NCBI GenBank assembly: GCA_028864885.1
Contig: JAGWLR010000027.1
Coordinates: 1 to 39,372, forward strand
Source: Burkholderiales bacterium
GTDB lineage: Bacteria; Pseudomonadota; Gammaproteobacteria; Burkholderiales; Burkholderiaceae_C
Length of the DNA stretch: 39,372 bases
Reading direction: 5' to 3'
The position numbers and the translations under genes were made by a program. Under the pieces are notes generated by a model. That model made no database searches and was not told the DNA's origin. It worked only from the letters and a program-made list of their open reading frames with translations. This document shows, piece after piece, positions 8,673-16,048 of the stretch. Positions within the stretch are counted from its first letter, which is position 1, and each line of letters opens with the position of its first letter.

Positions 8673-9539
8673 TCAGCTTTGCTGCGCTTCCAGGGTGTAG
8701 GCCGCGTGGTCGTCGATGCCGATGGTTTCGACCAACCAGGGCAAGGCTTTGGCCATGCGGTCGTACAAGGTCCAGGGCGGGTTGATGACGAACATGCCGC
8801 TGCCGTACAGCCCCATGCCGTCGCGGGCGGCGCCTTTGACACGCAAGGTGGCCAGCACCCAATCCACCTTGGGCATCTCAGCCGCCAGGCGCTTGAGTTG
8901 GGCCGGAAACTGCTGCGATTCGCGCCGCGCGATTTCGGGATACCAGACGACGTAGGTGCCCGTCGCAAAGCGTTGAACAGACTCTTTCACGGTTTGCAGC
9001 ACGCGTCGGTAGTCGTCCTTGTTTTCATAGGGCGGGTCAATGTGGATCAGCCCGCGGCGTGGTGGCGGCGGCAGGCAGGCCTTGAGGCCAGCAAAGCCAT
9101 CGGCCGGTTGAACGCTGACCCCGCGCCTGACCGACGCGAAATGCTGCTCCAGCAATTTGAACTCGGTTGGGTGCAGTTCAAACAGGCGCAGGTGGTCGCC
9201 CTCGCGAAGCATCTGGGCCGCAATCTGTGGCGAGCCGGGATACCAGTGAAGCGAATCTTTGTCGTTCACCGCCTGCACCTGGTCCAGGTAGGCCTTCACC
9301 GCCTCTGGCACGTCGGGGCGTTTGCGCAGCGGCCACAGAGCGTGAATGCCTTCCAGCGCTTCGCCGCTCTTGGTGGCGTAACCGCTGGTCAGGTCGTACA
9401 GGCCGCCGCCCGCATGGGTGTCGATCACCCAGAAGGGTTTGTCTTTGTGCAGCAGGTGCTCAAGCAACTGCACCAGCACCGTGTGTTTGAGCACATCGGC
9501 GTGGTTGCCCGCGTGGAATCCATGTCTGTAACTGAACAT
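8673..9539 (-). CDS. rlmJ: 23S rRNA (adenine(2030)-N6)-methyltransferase
   Basis: Methylates N6 of A2030 in 23S rRNA using SAM. It has 288 residues and starts MFSYRHGFHAGNHADVLKH, the family's distinctive opening. The SAM-binding region is around FWVIDTHAGGGLYDL. The catalytic (D/N)PPY motif is DPPYENKDDYRR. It converges with pirin and is divergent from the flavodoxin-like gene, with about 87 bases between starts, so it is probably monocistronic. Confidence 0.95.
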   Translation of the reverse strand: MFSYRHGFHAGNHADVLKHTVLVQLLEHLLHKDKPFWVIDTHAGGGLYDLTSGYATKSGEALEGIHALWPLRKRPDVPEAVKAYLDQVQAVNDKDSLHWYPGSPQIAAQMLREGDHLRLFELHPTEFKLLEQHFASVRRGVSVQPADGFAGLKACLPPPPRRGLIHIDPPYENKDDYRRVLQTVKESVQRFATGTYVVWYPEIARRESQQFPAQLKRLAAEMPKVDWVLATLRVKGAARDGMGLYGSGMFVINPPWTLYDRMAKALPWLVETIGIDDHAAYTLEAQQS

Positions 9540-9626
9540 GGCCCAAGGGTAACGGGTTTAGGGCCCCGCGCCACATCGGCTGTGTGATTTTTTGAGTCGT
9601 TTGTTTGTCGTGAAAGGAAGTGTGAA

Positions 9627-10190
9627 ATGAGCAAGAAGATCGTGGTGGTGTATTTCAGTGGCTATGGGCACACCAAGCGCATGGCTGAAACGGTGGCGCA
9701 AGGCGCCGGCGCTCAGTTGGTGGCCATTGATGCCGAAGGCAATCTGCCCGAGGGCGGTTGGGACACGCTGGCGGCGGCTGACGCCATCATCATGGGGGCG
9801 CCGACCTACATGGGCAGTGTGCCGTGGCAGTTCAAGAAGTTTGCCGACGCATCGTCAAAGCCCTGGTTCCAGCAGCTGTGGAAAGACAAGGTGGCGGCCG
9901 GTTTCACCAACTCGGCATCGATGAACGGCGACAAGCTGTCGACCCTGCATTACCTGTTCACCCTGGCCATGCAGCACAGCATGATCTGGGTGGGTACCGG
10001 CATGTTGCCCAGCAATGCCAAGTCGTCTACTCGCAATGACCTCAACTATGTGGCCTCATCCAGCGGGGCAATGGCGACGACGCCTTCTGATGCAGGGGTG
10101 GATGAGATGTTGCCGGGCGACCTGGAAACCGCGCGCCAGTTCGGTGCCCGGGTGGCTGAGCTGACGGGGCGGTTCAAGCCAGCCGCTTGA
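9627..10190 (+). CDS. flavodoxin-like NAD(P)H-dependent oxidoreductase (WrbA-like)
   Basis: A 187-residue FMN-binding protein with a flavodoxin fold. The phosphate-binding loop is YFSGYGHTKRMAE near the N-terminus, and the second FMN segment is MGAPTYMGSVPWQFK. It is similar to WrbA quinone reductases and related flavodoxin-family proteins but not close enough to name. ATG 9627 follows AAGGAAG at good spacing. It converges with the alpha/beta hydrolase gene with 6 bases between them. Probable role: two-electron quinone or other electrophile reduction in the cytoplasm. Confidence 0.85.
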   Translation: MSKKIVVVYFSGYGHTKRMAETVAQGAGAQLVAIDAEGNLPEGGWDTLAAADAIIMGAPTYMGSVPWQFKKFADASSKPWFQQLWKDKVAAGFTNSASMNGDKLSTLHYLFTLAMQHSMIWVGTGMLPSNAKSSTRNDLNYVASSSGAMATTPSDAGVDEMLPGDLETARQFGARVAELTGRFKPAA

Positions 10191-10196
10191 GCGCAT

Positions 10197-11141
10197 TCAG
10201 GGCTTGAGGAAGGCTCGCGCTGCGTTCAAGGTGGCCACCGGGTCTTCCTCTTGGGGAATATGGCCGAGCGCCGGAAATTCAACCAGCTTGCAGTTCTGGA
10301 TGTCGCGGCAAAACAGCTTGCCATGTTCCGGCGGGTTCATCTGATCCTTGTCTCCCCACAGCACCAAGGTGGGCATCGGGATGCGCCGGATCAGGTTCGC
10401 GCTGTAGCCGAATTGCGCCTGATCCATTCGCAGAAACAGGGCCTTGCGGTTGCCGACGCGCAGGTTCATGTCGTAGTAGCGATCAATGATGTCGTTGGTG
10501 ACCTTGCTCGGATCGCCATACACGCTGCGGACGCTGGAGGCCACAATCGCCCGCGGCAGAATCCGCTCGGCGATCCAGCGCCACCCCTTGGCTGCGGCGA
10601 ACTGGAAGCCCAAAGGCATGGACAAAGCCGATTGCGGATAACCATCCGAACTGACCAGAACCAATTTGCGTACGCGCTCGGGGGCCAGCACCGCTGTTTG
10701 CCAGGCAATTTCCCCTCCTAGCGCATTGCCCACCAGGATCACATGCTGCACCCCGAGGGTGTCGAGCAGGCGCAGCACGAAACGGGTGTAGGCGTCGATC
10801 CGGTAGTCGCTTTGAGGGCTGGGCCCGGTGAGACCGAAGCCGGGTAGATCAAAGGAAATCACACGACGCGTTTTCTGGAGTTCGGTTTGCCAGCCAGACC
10901 AGGTGTGCAAGCTGGACGCCAGTCCGTGAATCAGCACGATGGGTGTGGGGTCGTTGCGTGGCCCGGTGTCGCGCACGTGCACCTGCATGCCGTCGATTTC
11001 GATGAATGTCGACGGTTCGGGTGCCCAGCGCGCCACCAATTCACCCAGCTGTTTGTCTGGCTCCCAGGTGGCCCATACGCCCCCTGTGACCATGAAGCCC
11101 AGGATGATCAGGGCCCACCAAATTCGTTTGATCCACTTCAT
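10197..11141 (-). CDS. alpha/beta hydrolase fold protein with the nucleophile replaced by alanine
   Basis: A 314-residue protein with an N-terminal membrane anchor or uncleaved signal (residues 5-25), then an alpha/beta hydrolase domain of the MhpC type. The oxyanion region is LIHGLASSLHTW, and FDLPGFGLTGPS is typical. The acid and base of the triad appear present (Asp266 in WGDKDQ, His294 in LGHIPQEE). The nucleophile elbow, normally GNSLGG, reads GNALGG (Ala140, codon GCG), so the catalytic serine is missing. This could be a pseudoenzyme, a ligand-binding protein, or the result of a single-base change. It is the last gene of a three-gene minus-strand set, 7 bases after the SDR stop. Confidence 0.85.
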   Translation of the reverse strand: MKWIKRIWWALIILGFMVTGGVWATWEPDKQLGELVARWAPEPSTFIEIDGMQVHVRDTGPRNDPTPIVLIHGLASSLHTWSGWQTELQKTRRVISFDLPGFGLTGPSPQSDYRIDAYTRFVLRLLDTLGVQHVILVGNALGGEIAWQTAVLAPERVRKLVLVSSDGYPQSALSMPLGFQFAAAKGWRWIAERILPRAIVASSVRSVYGDPSKVTNDIIDRYYDMNLRVGNRKALFLRMDQAQFGYSANLIRRIPMPTLVLWGDKDQMNPPEHGKLFCRDIQNCKLVEFPALGHIPQEEDPVATLNAARAFLKP

Positions 11142-11148
11142 GCGCGAA

Positions 11149-12018
11149 TCATGCCGCGCTTTGCGCCTCCGATCGGGCAGGCGGGTTCATTTTTCGCAAC
11201 TGACGCATGATCACAGGCTGATACCACGAGCCCAGCAGGCGCACGATCTTGTCGATCATCCGGGCATCGGGGCCGACCAGCACGCGGCGCTGGTTTTTCT
11301 CGACGGCCGAGAGGATCTGCAACGCAGCGTCTTCTGCAGTCGTGACGTTGATGGCCTTGTTGGCGCGACGCTTCTGGGTCTCGGCATCAACACCAGTCAG
11401 CTTTTGCATACTGGGGTCCACTTTGCCGGCCATGGCGATGTTGGTTTTGATGCCGCCGGGGTGCACGCACGTGGCGCTGACGCCGCAGCCTTCCATGTCG
11501 AGTTCCATGCGCAAGGCTTCGGTGTAACCACGCACGGCAAATTTGCTGGCGTTGTAAGTGCCTTGGCCGGGAACCGAGATCAGACCGAACACGCTGGAGG
11601 TGTTGATCACATGCCCGTCTCCCGTGGCCTTGAGGTGCGGCAGGAAGGCCTGGGTGCCATAGACGACCCCCCAGAAATTGATGCCCATGATCCAGTCGAA
11701 ATCACTTTGTTTGACGGTTTCCAGCGGCACGGTCAGTGACACGCCCGCATTGTTGAAGATCAGATTGACTTTGCCGTGGTCTTTGACAACCTGATCCGCC
11801 CATGCAAACACGGCGTCACGGTTGGCCACATCCAGCGTGGTCAGCGTGACACGCACGCCGTGGGCGCTAGCCAGTTCGGCAGTTTTGACCAGCTCGGCAT
11901 CGTTGACATCGCTCAACGCCAGATGGCAGCCGCGCTTGGCCAATTCGACAGCCAAGGTGCGGCCCATGCCAGAAGCGGCACCGGTGACTGCGGCGACTTT
12001 GTCTTTGAAAGATTGCAT
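11149..12018 (-). CDS. short-chain dehydrogenase/reductase (SDR)
   Basis: A 289-residue classical SDR acting on an alcohol/ketone pair with NAD(P). The cofactor loop TGAASGMG is at residues 12-19 and NNAG at 89-92. The catalytic residues are Ser141/142, Tyr155 and Lys159 (YNASK). The C-terminal part is longer than the minimal 250-residue SDR and resembles SDRs found near lipid or alkane genes. ATG 12018 gives the normal MQSFKDKVAAVTG start; no strong Shine-Dalgarno is visible. It lies 33 bases after the HSL-type hydrolase and 7 before the second hydrolase, suggesting one transcript. The substrate is unknown. Confidence 0.9.
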   Translation of the reverse strand: MQSFKDKVAAVTGAASGMGRTLAVELAKRGCHLALSDVNDAELVKTAELASAHGVRVTLTTLDVANRDAVFAWADQVVKDHGKVNLIFNNAGVSLTVPLETVKQSDFDWIMGINFWGVVYGTQAFLPHLKATGDGHVINTSSVFGLISVPGQGTYNASKFAVRGYTEALRMELDMEGCGVSATCVHPGGIKTNIAMAGKVDPSMQKLTGVDAETQKRRANKAINVTTAEDAALQILSAVEKNQRRVLVGPDARMIDKIVRLLGSWYQPVIMRQLRKMNPPARSEAQSAA

Positions 12019-12051
12019 GGTGAAGAGGGGGATGAGACGCAAAAAGGTGGA

Positions 12052-12957
12052 TCAGCGACGGGTCACGCGCTGGATGAAGGCGACGGTGTGCTTGAGAGAC
12101 TCGCGCGCTTCCGGCAGAAGCACCATCGTCGGCCAGACGTGCGGCATACGGGGTTTGAGGTGCAGTTCGCTCAAGACGCCCTGTTGCTGAGCCTGCGCGT
12201 GAAGGCGACGGGAATCATCCAGCAACACCTCGTGCTCGCTGGCGTGGATCATCAGCGGCGGCAACCCCTTGAGATCAGCAAACAATGGGGATGCCAGTGG
12301 TGTGTTGGCCGGGCGCCCTGCGAGGTAGAAGGCAGCCGCCTGTGGCAGCGCCTGGGGGTCGAACATGACGTCCGCTCTGGCCATGGTTTTCATGGTGTCA
12401 CCCGAGCAGCTCAGGTCCGTCCAGGGCGAGAACAGAAAGGCGCCAGCCGGCATCGGCAGGCCTTTGTCACGCGCGGCGATCAATGTGGCCAAAGTCAGGC
12501 CACCACCAGCCGAATCGCCGCCAAACACCACCTTGCTCGGATCGGTGCCTTGGTTCAACAAGGCTTCCCACCAAGCCACGGCGTCGTCGACCGCGGCAGG
12601 AAAGACATGTTCAGGCGCCATGCGGTAATCCACCGACAGCACTTGGGCTTGCCCATGTTTGGCCAAGTAAGCGCAAACAGGGCGATGGGTGTCGAGGCCG
12701 CAGAAAAAGTAGCCGCCGCCGTGGAAGTAAACGAGGGTGGTTTGGGGCTGATCTGCCTTCAGCCATTCGGCCGCACACAGGCCTTGCGCCGGCTGCGCGG
12801 TCACAGGCAGATGCGTCACCCCTTTGGGAACCGGAGGGTTACGCTGCGCCAGCTTCTGGACCCTGCTGCGAGCACGCTGAACATTGATCTTGCCTCGCGT
12901 TTCGCGTTTGAAGGTCAGCCGAAGTAGCCATCCGGTCAAGGTTGCCTGCAAGCTCAT
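12052..12957 (-). CDS. HSL-family alpha/beta hydrolase (esterase/lipase)
   Basis: A 301-residue carboxylesterase of the hormone-sensitive-lipase family. It carries the family's oxyanion motif HGGG (residues 79-82, HGGGYFFCG), the YRMAPEH block, and the nucleophile elbow GDSAG (147-151, Ser149). The histidine is His273 (PRMPHVW). The acid is in EVLLDD (probably Glu243 or a neighbouring Asp). The N-terminal helix (1-17) is hydrophobic enough to act as a cap or membrane-touching segment. It is the first gene of the minus-strand set and starts close to a promoter overlapped by two TetR-type operators. It probably hydrolyses short- to medium-chain esters. Confidence 0.9.
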   Translation of the reverse strand: MSLQATLTGWLLRLTFKRETRGKINVQRARSRVQKLAQRNPPVPKGVTHLPVTAQPAQGLCAAEWLKADQPQTTLVYFHGGGYFFCGLDTHRPVCAYLAKHGQAQVLSVDYRMAPEHVFPAAVDDAVAWWEALLNQGTDPSKVVFGGDSAGGGLTLATLIAARDKGLPMPAGAFLFSPWTDLSCSGDTMKTMARADVMFDPQALPQAAAFYLAGRPANTPLASPLFADLKGLPPLMIHASEHEVLLDDSRRLHAQAQQQGVLSELHLKPRMPHVWPTMVLLPEARESLKHTVAFIQRVTRR

Positions 12958-12974
12958 GAATGATGTTTGATTTG

Positions 12975-12992
12975 TGACAATTAATCTTGTCA
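12975..12992. promoter_or_regulatory. TetR-type operator 1
   Basis: A perfect inverted repeat, TGACA-N8-TGTCA, 18 bases long, between the divergent hydrolase and tetR genes. It touches the minus-strand -10 element at one end. A second copy with the same arms and spacing lies 27 bases away. Confidence 0.7.
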
Positions 12993-13020
12993 GAATAGCT
13001 TTGACAATGGTTCGTGTCAA
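12992..13020 (-). promoter_or_regulatory. sigma70-type promoter of the hydrolase–SDR–hydrolase genes
   Basis: On the minus strand, TTGACA (plus positions 13015-13020), a 17-base spacer, then TATTCT (plus positions 12992-12997). This is a consensus -35 and a good -10. Operator 2 covers the -35 and spacer and operator 1 abuts the -10, so a bound repressor would block it. Confidence 0.7.
13002..13019. promoter_or_regulatory. TetR-type operator 2
   Basis: A second perfect TGACA-N8-TGTCA repeat. It lies over the -35 and spacer of the minus-strand promoter and 15 bases before the chosen tetR start, so it could also mediate autoregulation. Confidence 0.7.
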
Positions 13021-13033
13021 TATAGCGATCCCT

Positions 13034-13696
13034 ATGACATCGAGCTCAACCGAACCCTCTCTCAGCCGACGCCGCTATGGTGGTGTGTTGCCCGAAGAAC
13101 GCCAGCGTCAGCGTCGCATCAAGCTGATCGAAGGTGCCACCGAAGTGTTTGGCACCAAAGGCTTCCACGCGTCCACCGTGCGCGAGGTGTGTGTGGCGGC
13201 TCACTTGACCGAGCGTTATTTCTACGAGTCGTTCAAGACGCTCTCGGAGTTGTTCATCGCGGTGTACGTCGAGATGCGCCAGCAGTTGATGGACCGCACG
13301 CTCAAGGTGTTCACCCACGCGGACCAGCAACCGCTTGAATTGGTGGAATCGTCACTGCGTGTGTTCCTCGAGTTCATCAAGGAAGATCCGCGACGCGGGC
13401 AGGTGATGCTGGTAGATGCGTTGGGCATCAACAGTGAAGTGGCCCGGATCAGTGGGGACACGGCTCGCGATTACGGGCACTTGGTGCGTGCCCGTTTGAT
13501 GTCGATGGTGTCGCCAAAGGCCGCACAAGACATCGACATGGGCTTGCTGGCCGATGGCATGGTGGGCCTGAATATTTTGCTAGCCGCGCGCTGGATGCAG
13601 GACGGCTTCAAGACGCCCTTGGACAAAGTGGTGCGGACCAACACCCTGCCTTATTTGGGATTGCTTGCAGTCTTGGGCGACTCGGCCAAGCCGTAA
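13034..13696 (+). CDS. TetR/AcrR family transcriptional regulator
   Basis: A 220-residue regulator. The N-terminal helix-turn-helix covers about residues 30-80 (GFHASTVREVCVAAHLTERYFY is the recognition region), followed by an all-helical ligand domain. ATG 13034 is preferred over an in-frame ATG at 13010, which lies inside operator 2, and other upstream starts. It is divergent from the hydrolase/SDR set. Its 3' end overlaps the 3' end of alkB by 46 bases on the opposite strand. The likely job is repression of the hydrolase set until a lipid- or hydrocarbon-derived ligand binds; the ligand is not known. Confidence 0.88.
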   Translation: MTSSSTEPSLSRRRYGGVLPEERQRQRRIKLIEGATEVFGTKGFHASTVREVCVAAHLTERYFYESFKTLSELFIAVYVEMRQQLMDRTLKVFTHADQQPLELVESSLRVFLEFIKEDPRRGQVMLVDALGINSEVARISGDTARDYGHLVRARLMSMVSPKAAQDIDMGLLADGMVGLNILLAARWMQDGFKTPLDKVVRTNTLPYLGLLAVLGDSAKP

Positions 13697-14856
13697 CGAC
13701 GCATCAGTCGCTCGCGTTGTCCGGGGACAAAATTGATGCGGTCCACATCACCGCCCGTGGCTTCAATCACACGCGGGTTCATGATGGAGAACCACAGGGG
13801 AGGGATATAAGCGATCAGGAACATACCCAGGTAGCCCGTTGGCAAGGTCGGGAGTTCTTCGAAGTTGCGCAGTGATTGATAGCCGCGCGTGGGGTTGGCG
13901 TGATGATCTGAGTGCCGTTGCAGGTGAAAGGTGATCACGTTGGACGCAATCAAGTTGCTGTTCCATGAGTGGTGTGGGCGGCAGGGCTCGTAGCGCCCAT
14001 TGGCCAGCTTCAAACGCTTCAGGCCATAGTGCTCGATGTAGTTGGCCGAGGTCAGCTGAAACGCCCCCCAGGGAATCATGATGGTCAGAGCCGGAACAAG
14101 TGCCGAGCCAAGCCAGGCAATCAATGAGCCATATACGCATATGGTGATCAGGGCTCCCTGCAAGATCTCGTTGCTGAAGCTCCAAGGTGATTTGTGGAGT
14201 CGTTCAAGGCGCTCGCATTCCAGATCCCAAGCTCGGAAATACGCCCCCGGCAGCTCGCGGAACATGAAGCGGTAGATGCTTTCACCCAACTGAGAGGAGG
14301 CCGGGTCTTCAGGCGTGGCCACGTGACGGTGGTGCCCGCGGTTGTGTTCAATCGAAAAATGACCGTAGCCCACCAGTGCGGCTTGGATCAGACCAAGCTT
14401 GCGTGACAGGGCATCTCGTTTGTGTCCCAACTCATGGCTGATGGCCAAACCCAATGCACCCATCAACGTGCCGCATGTGATCACGGTGATCAGCCAGCTG
14501 TACCAGGGCAGATCGTGGGTGCTCAGGTAGTACAGCGTGAAAGCCGTGCAGGCCCACATCACCGGCAAAGTGAGGTAAATGACCCAGCGATAGTAGGCGT
14601 CGGTTTCCAGCTGGGGCACTGCCTCCTCCGGCGGATTGCTGAGGTCTTCACCGATCACCACATCCATCAACATGATCCCGATGTACGAGAACAAAGCCGG
14701 CGCGAAGAACCAGAACTGACTTGTGGCACCCAGCATGTGCGCAGTCGGTCCGGCCAGAACCAGGAGACACATGAATAGGGGCATGGCCCACAGCCAGCGC
14801 TTGCGATCTCGATAGGTGGGCGGATGGGAGGGCGTCAAGGGCAAGATGGCGCTCAT
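13651..14856 (-). CDS. alkB: alkane 1-monooxygenase (AlkB-type membrane di-iron hydroxylase)
   Basis: An inner-membrane non-haem di-iron enzyme that hydroxylates the terminal carbon of alkanes or alkyl chains, taking electrons from rubredoxin. It has 401 residues, about the classical AlkB length. All signatures are present: Hist-1 HELGHK (141-146), Hist-2 EHNRGHH (170-176), the HYG motif in NYIEHYGL (272-279) and Hist-3 LQRHSDHHA (312-320). About six hydrophobic segments lie before residue 270. It has no fused rubredoxin and no rubredoxin or reductase gene is in the window, so electron-transfer partners must be elsewhere. ATG 14856 follows GGAG at good spacing. It is divergent from an AraC regulator. 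Confidence 0.96.
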   Translation of the reverse strand: MSAILPLTPSHPPTYRDRKRWLWAMPLFMCLLVLAGPTAHMLGATSQFWFFAPALFSYIGIMLMDVVIGEDLSNPPEEAVPQLETDAYYRWVIYLTLPVMWACTAFTLYYLSTHDLPWYSWLITVITCGTLMGALGLAISHELGHKRDALSRKLGLIQAALVGYGHFSIEHNRGHHRHVATPEDPASSQLGESIYRFMFRELPGAYFRAWDLECERLERLHKSPWSFSNEILQGALITICVYGSLIAWLGSALVPALTIMIPWGAFQLTSANYIEHYGLKRLKLANGRYEPCRPHHSWNSNLIASNVITFHLQRHSDHHANPTRGYQSLRNFEELPTLPTGYLGMFLIAYIPPLWFSIMNPRVIEATGGDVDRINFVPGQRERLMRRYGLAESPKTASNPK

Positions 14857-14929
14857 GGGGTCTCCAAAGTTCTAGTTGTGAATGACCCGGATCTTCCTGA
14901 TTTCGACGAAAGCTTGACACCGTTTGCGC

Positions 14930-14963
14930 TGGCACAATATCGTCAAATTGTGCCAATTTGACG
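14930..14963. promoter_or_regulatory. interlocked palindromes between alkB and araC (operator region)
   Basis: Two perfect inverted repeats overlap. TGGCACAAT (14930-14938) pairs with ATTGTGCCA (14947-14955). CGTCAAATT (14941-14949) pairs with AATTTGACG (14955-14963). The right arm of the first lies inside the second, so only one dyad can pair at a time. No T run follows, so it is not a simple terminator. A TTGACA at 14914-14919 could be the -35 of araC, which would put the dyads over its -10. Binding by the AraC regulator is inferred. Confidence 0.65.
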
Positions 14964-14982
14964 AGTTGCCGCGATCCAGCCT

Positions 14983-16017
14983 ATGCAAACCCAAGAAGAT
15001 TGGCTCTTGCCTGCTGTTCACCCTGTGTATGCCCGGTTGATTTGTGCTGACTTGCGCCGCCGAGGGTTCACGGAGGCTCAGGCCCTTGAGGGCACGCGCT
15101 TGAATTGGCAGGATCTGCATAGCAAGAACCTGTTTCTCAGCTTTGAGCAGTTACGGCGTTTGATCGTTCATGCCCTGGCGCTGACGGCATGTCCCTGGCT
15201 GGGGTTGAGCATGGGTTTGGGCACCCATTTGTCAGCCCATGGCGCAGTCGGGTATGCAGGGATGGCCGCAGATCATGTGGGACAGGTGCTGGGGCTGATG
15301 CAACGGTTCAACAATCTGCGTCAACGGATTGCCCACTTCGAAGTGCAACAACAAGACATGCTGCGCCTGGTGTTGATCGAAAGGGTCAGCTCACCTGATG
15401 TCCGTGAATACCTGATGGGAAACTTTGCCGGTGGCCTGATCCACCTGCTCGAAACCATCACCGGGCAAGACCTGCGGAGTCAGGTGGTCATCCATTGGCC
15501 GTTTGCGGAACCAGCCTGGGGCAAGGTTTACCGAGAGTTTTGTCCGCAGACTGAATTCGGGGCTGCGCAACTCATGATGGACCTTCCTTTAGGTGTCTTG
15601 AGCCAGCCCAGCCTGGCGCCCGACCCTGAAGCCCTTCGGGTCGCATTGCGCGACTGTGAAAGACAGTTGGCTCTGGAGCAGGGAGGCGACTTGGCTGCAC
15701 GCATCCAGCGGCGTTTGCTGGGGTGTGAGGGCGACTACCCAACTTTGGAAAGGATGGCCGAGGTTGAAAACGTATCACCCAGAACCTTGATTCGTCACTT
15801 GCGCCAAGAAGGTGTCACCTACCAGCAACTGCTGGACAGCGTGCGCGAAGAGTTGGCTTGCTGGTTGCTGGTGCAATCATCGATGAGCGTAGAAGCCATC
15901 GCCGAAAAACTGGGTTACCAGGACACGTCCAATTTCAGCCGGACTTTCAGGCGTTGGTTGGGCATCACCCCCAGCGCCTTTCGGGTCGCCAAGCAAGATC
16001 TGCAATCGCTATCCTGA
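14983..16017 (+). CDS. AraC family transcriptional regulator, probable alkB activator
   Basis: A 344-residue regulator. The N-terminal half (about 20-210) resembles the arabinose-binding-type domain of OruR/AraC-like proteins. The C-terminal double helix-turn-helix spans about 235-340 (LERMAEVENVSPRTLIRHL, then EAIAEKLGYQDTSNFSRTFRR). It is divergent from alkB with 126 bases between starts. AraC/XylS-type alkane regulators (AlkR of Acinetobacter) are known, so activation of alkB in response to alkanes is a fair inference. No clear Shine-Dalgarno precedes ATG 14983. Confidence 0.88.
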   Translation: MQTQEDWLLPAVHPVYARLICADLRRRGFTEAQALEGTRLNWQDLHSKNLFLSFEQLRRLIVHALALTACPWLGLSMGLGTHLSAHGAVGYAGMAADHVGQVLGLMQRFNNLRQRIAHFEVQQQDMLRLVLIERVSSPDVREYLMGNFAGGLIHLLETITGQDLRSQVVIHWPFAEPAWGKVYREFCPQTEFGAAQLMMDLPLGVLSQPSLAPDPEALRVALRDCERQLALEQGGDLAARIQRRLLGCEGDYPTLERMAEVENVSPRTLIRHLRQEGVTYQQLLDSVREELACWLLVQSSMSVEAIAEKLGYQDTSNFSRTFRRWLGITPSAFRVAKQDLQSLS

Positions 16018-16036
16018 ACCCTGGCCCCAGCGTTCT

Positions 16037-16042
16037 TACAAT
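16037..16042 (+). promoter_or_regulatory. -10-like hexamer just before dnaE
   Basis: TACAAT ends 6 bases before ATG 16049 and no Shine-Dalgarno is present. A weak -35 (CTGAAC) lies 17 bases further up. Suggests a nearly leaderless dnaE mRNA. Confidence 0.4.
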
Positions 16043-16048
16043 GCCGAC

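Noticed and set aside
14931-14963. Sigma54 promoter for alkB or araC (TGGCAC resembles a -24 element)
   Set aside because: The required GC at the -12 position is missing at the right distance on both strands, so the TGGCAC is better read as an arm of the dyad.
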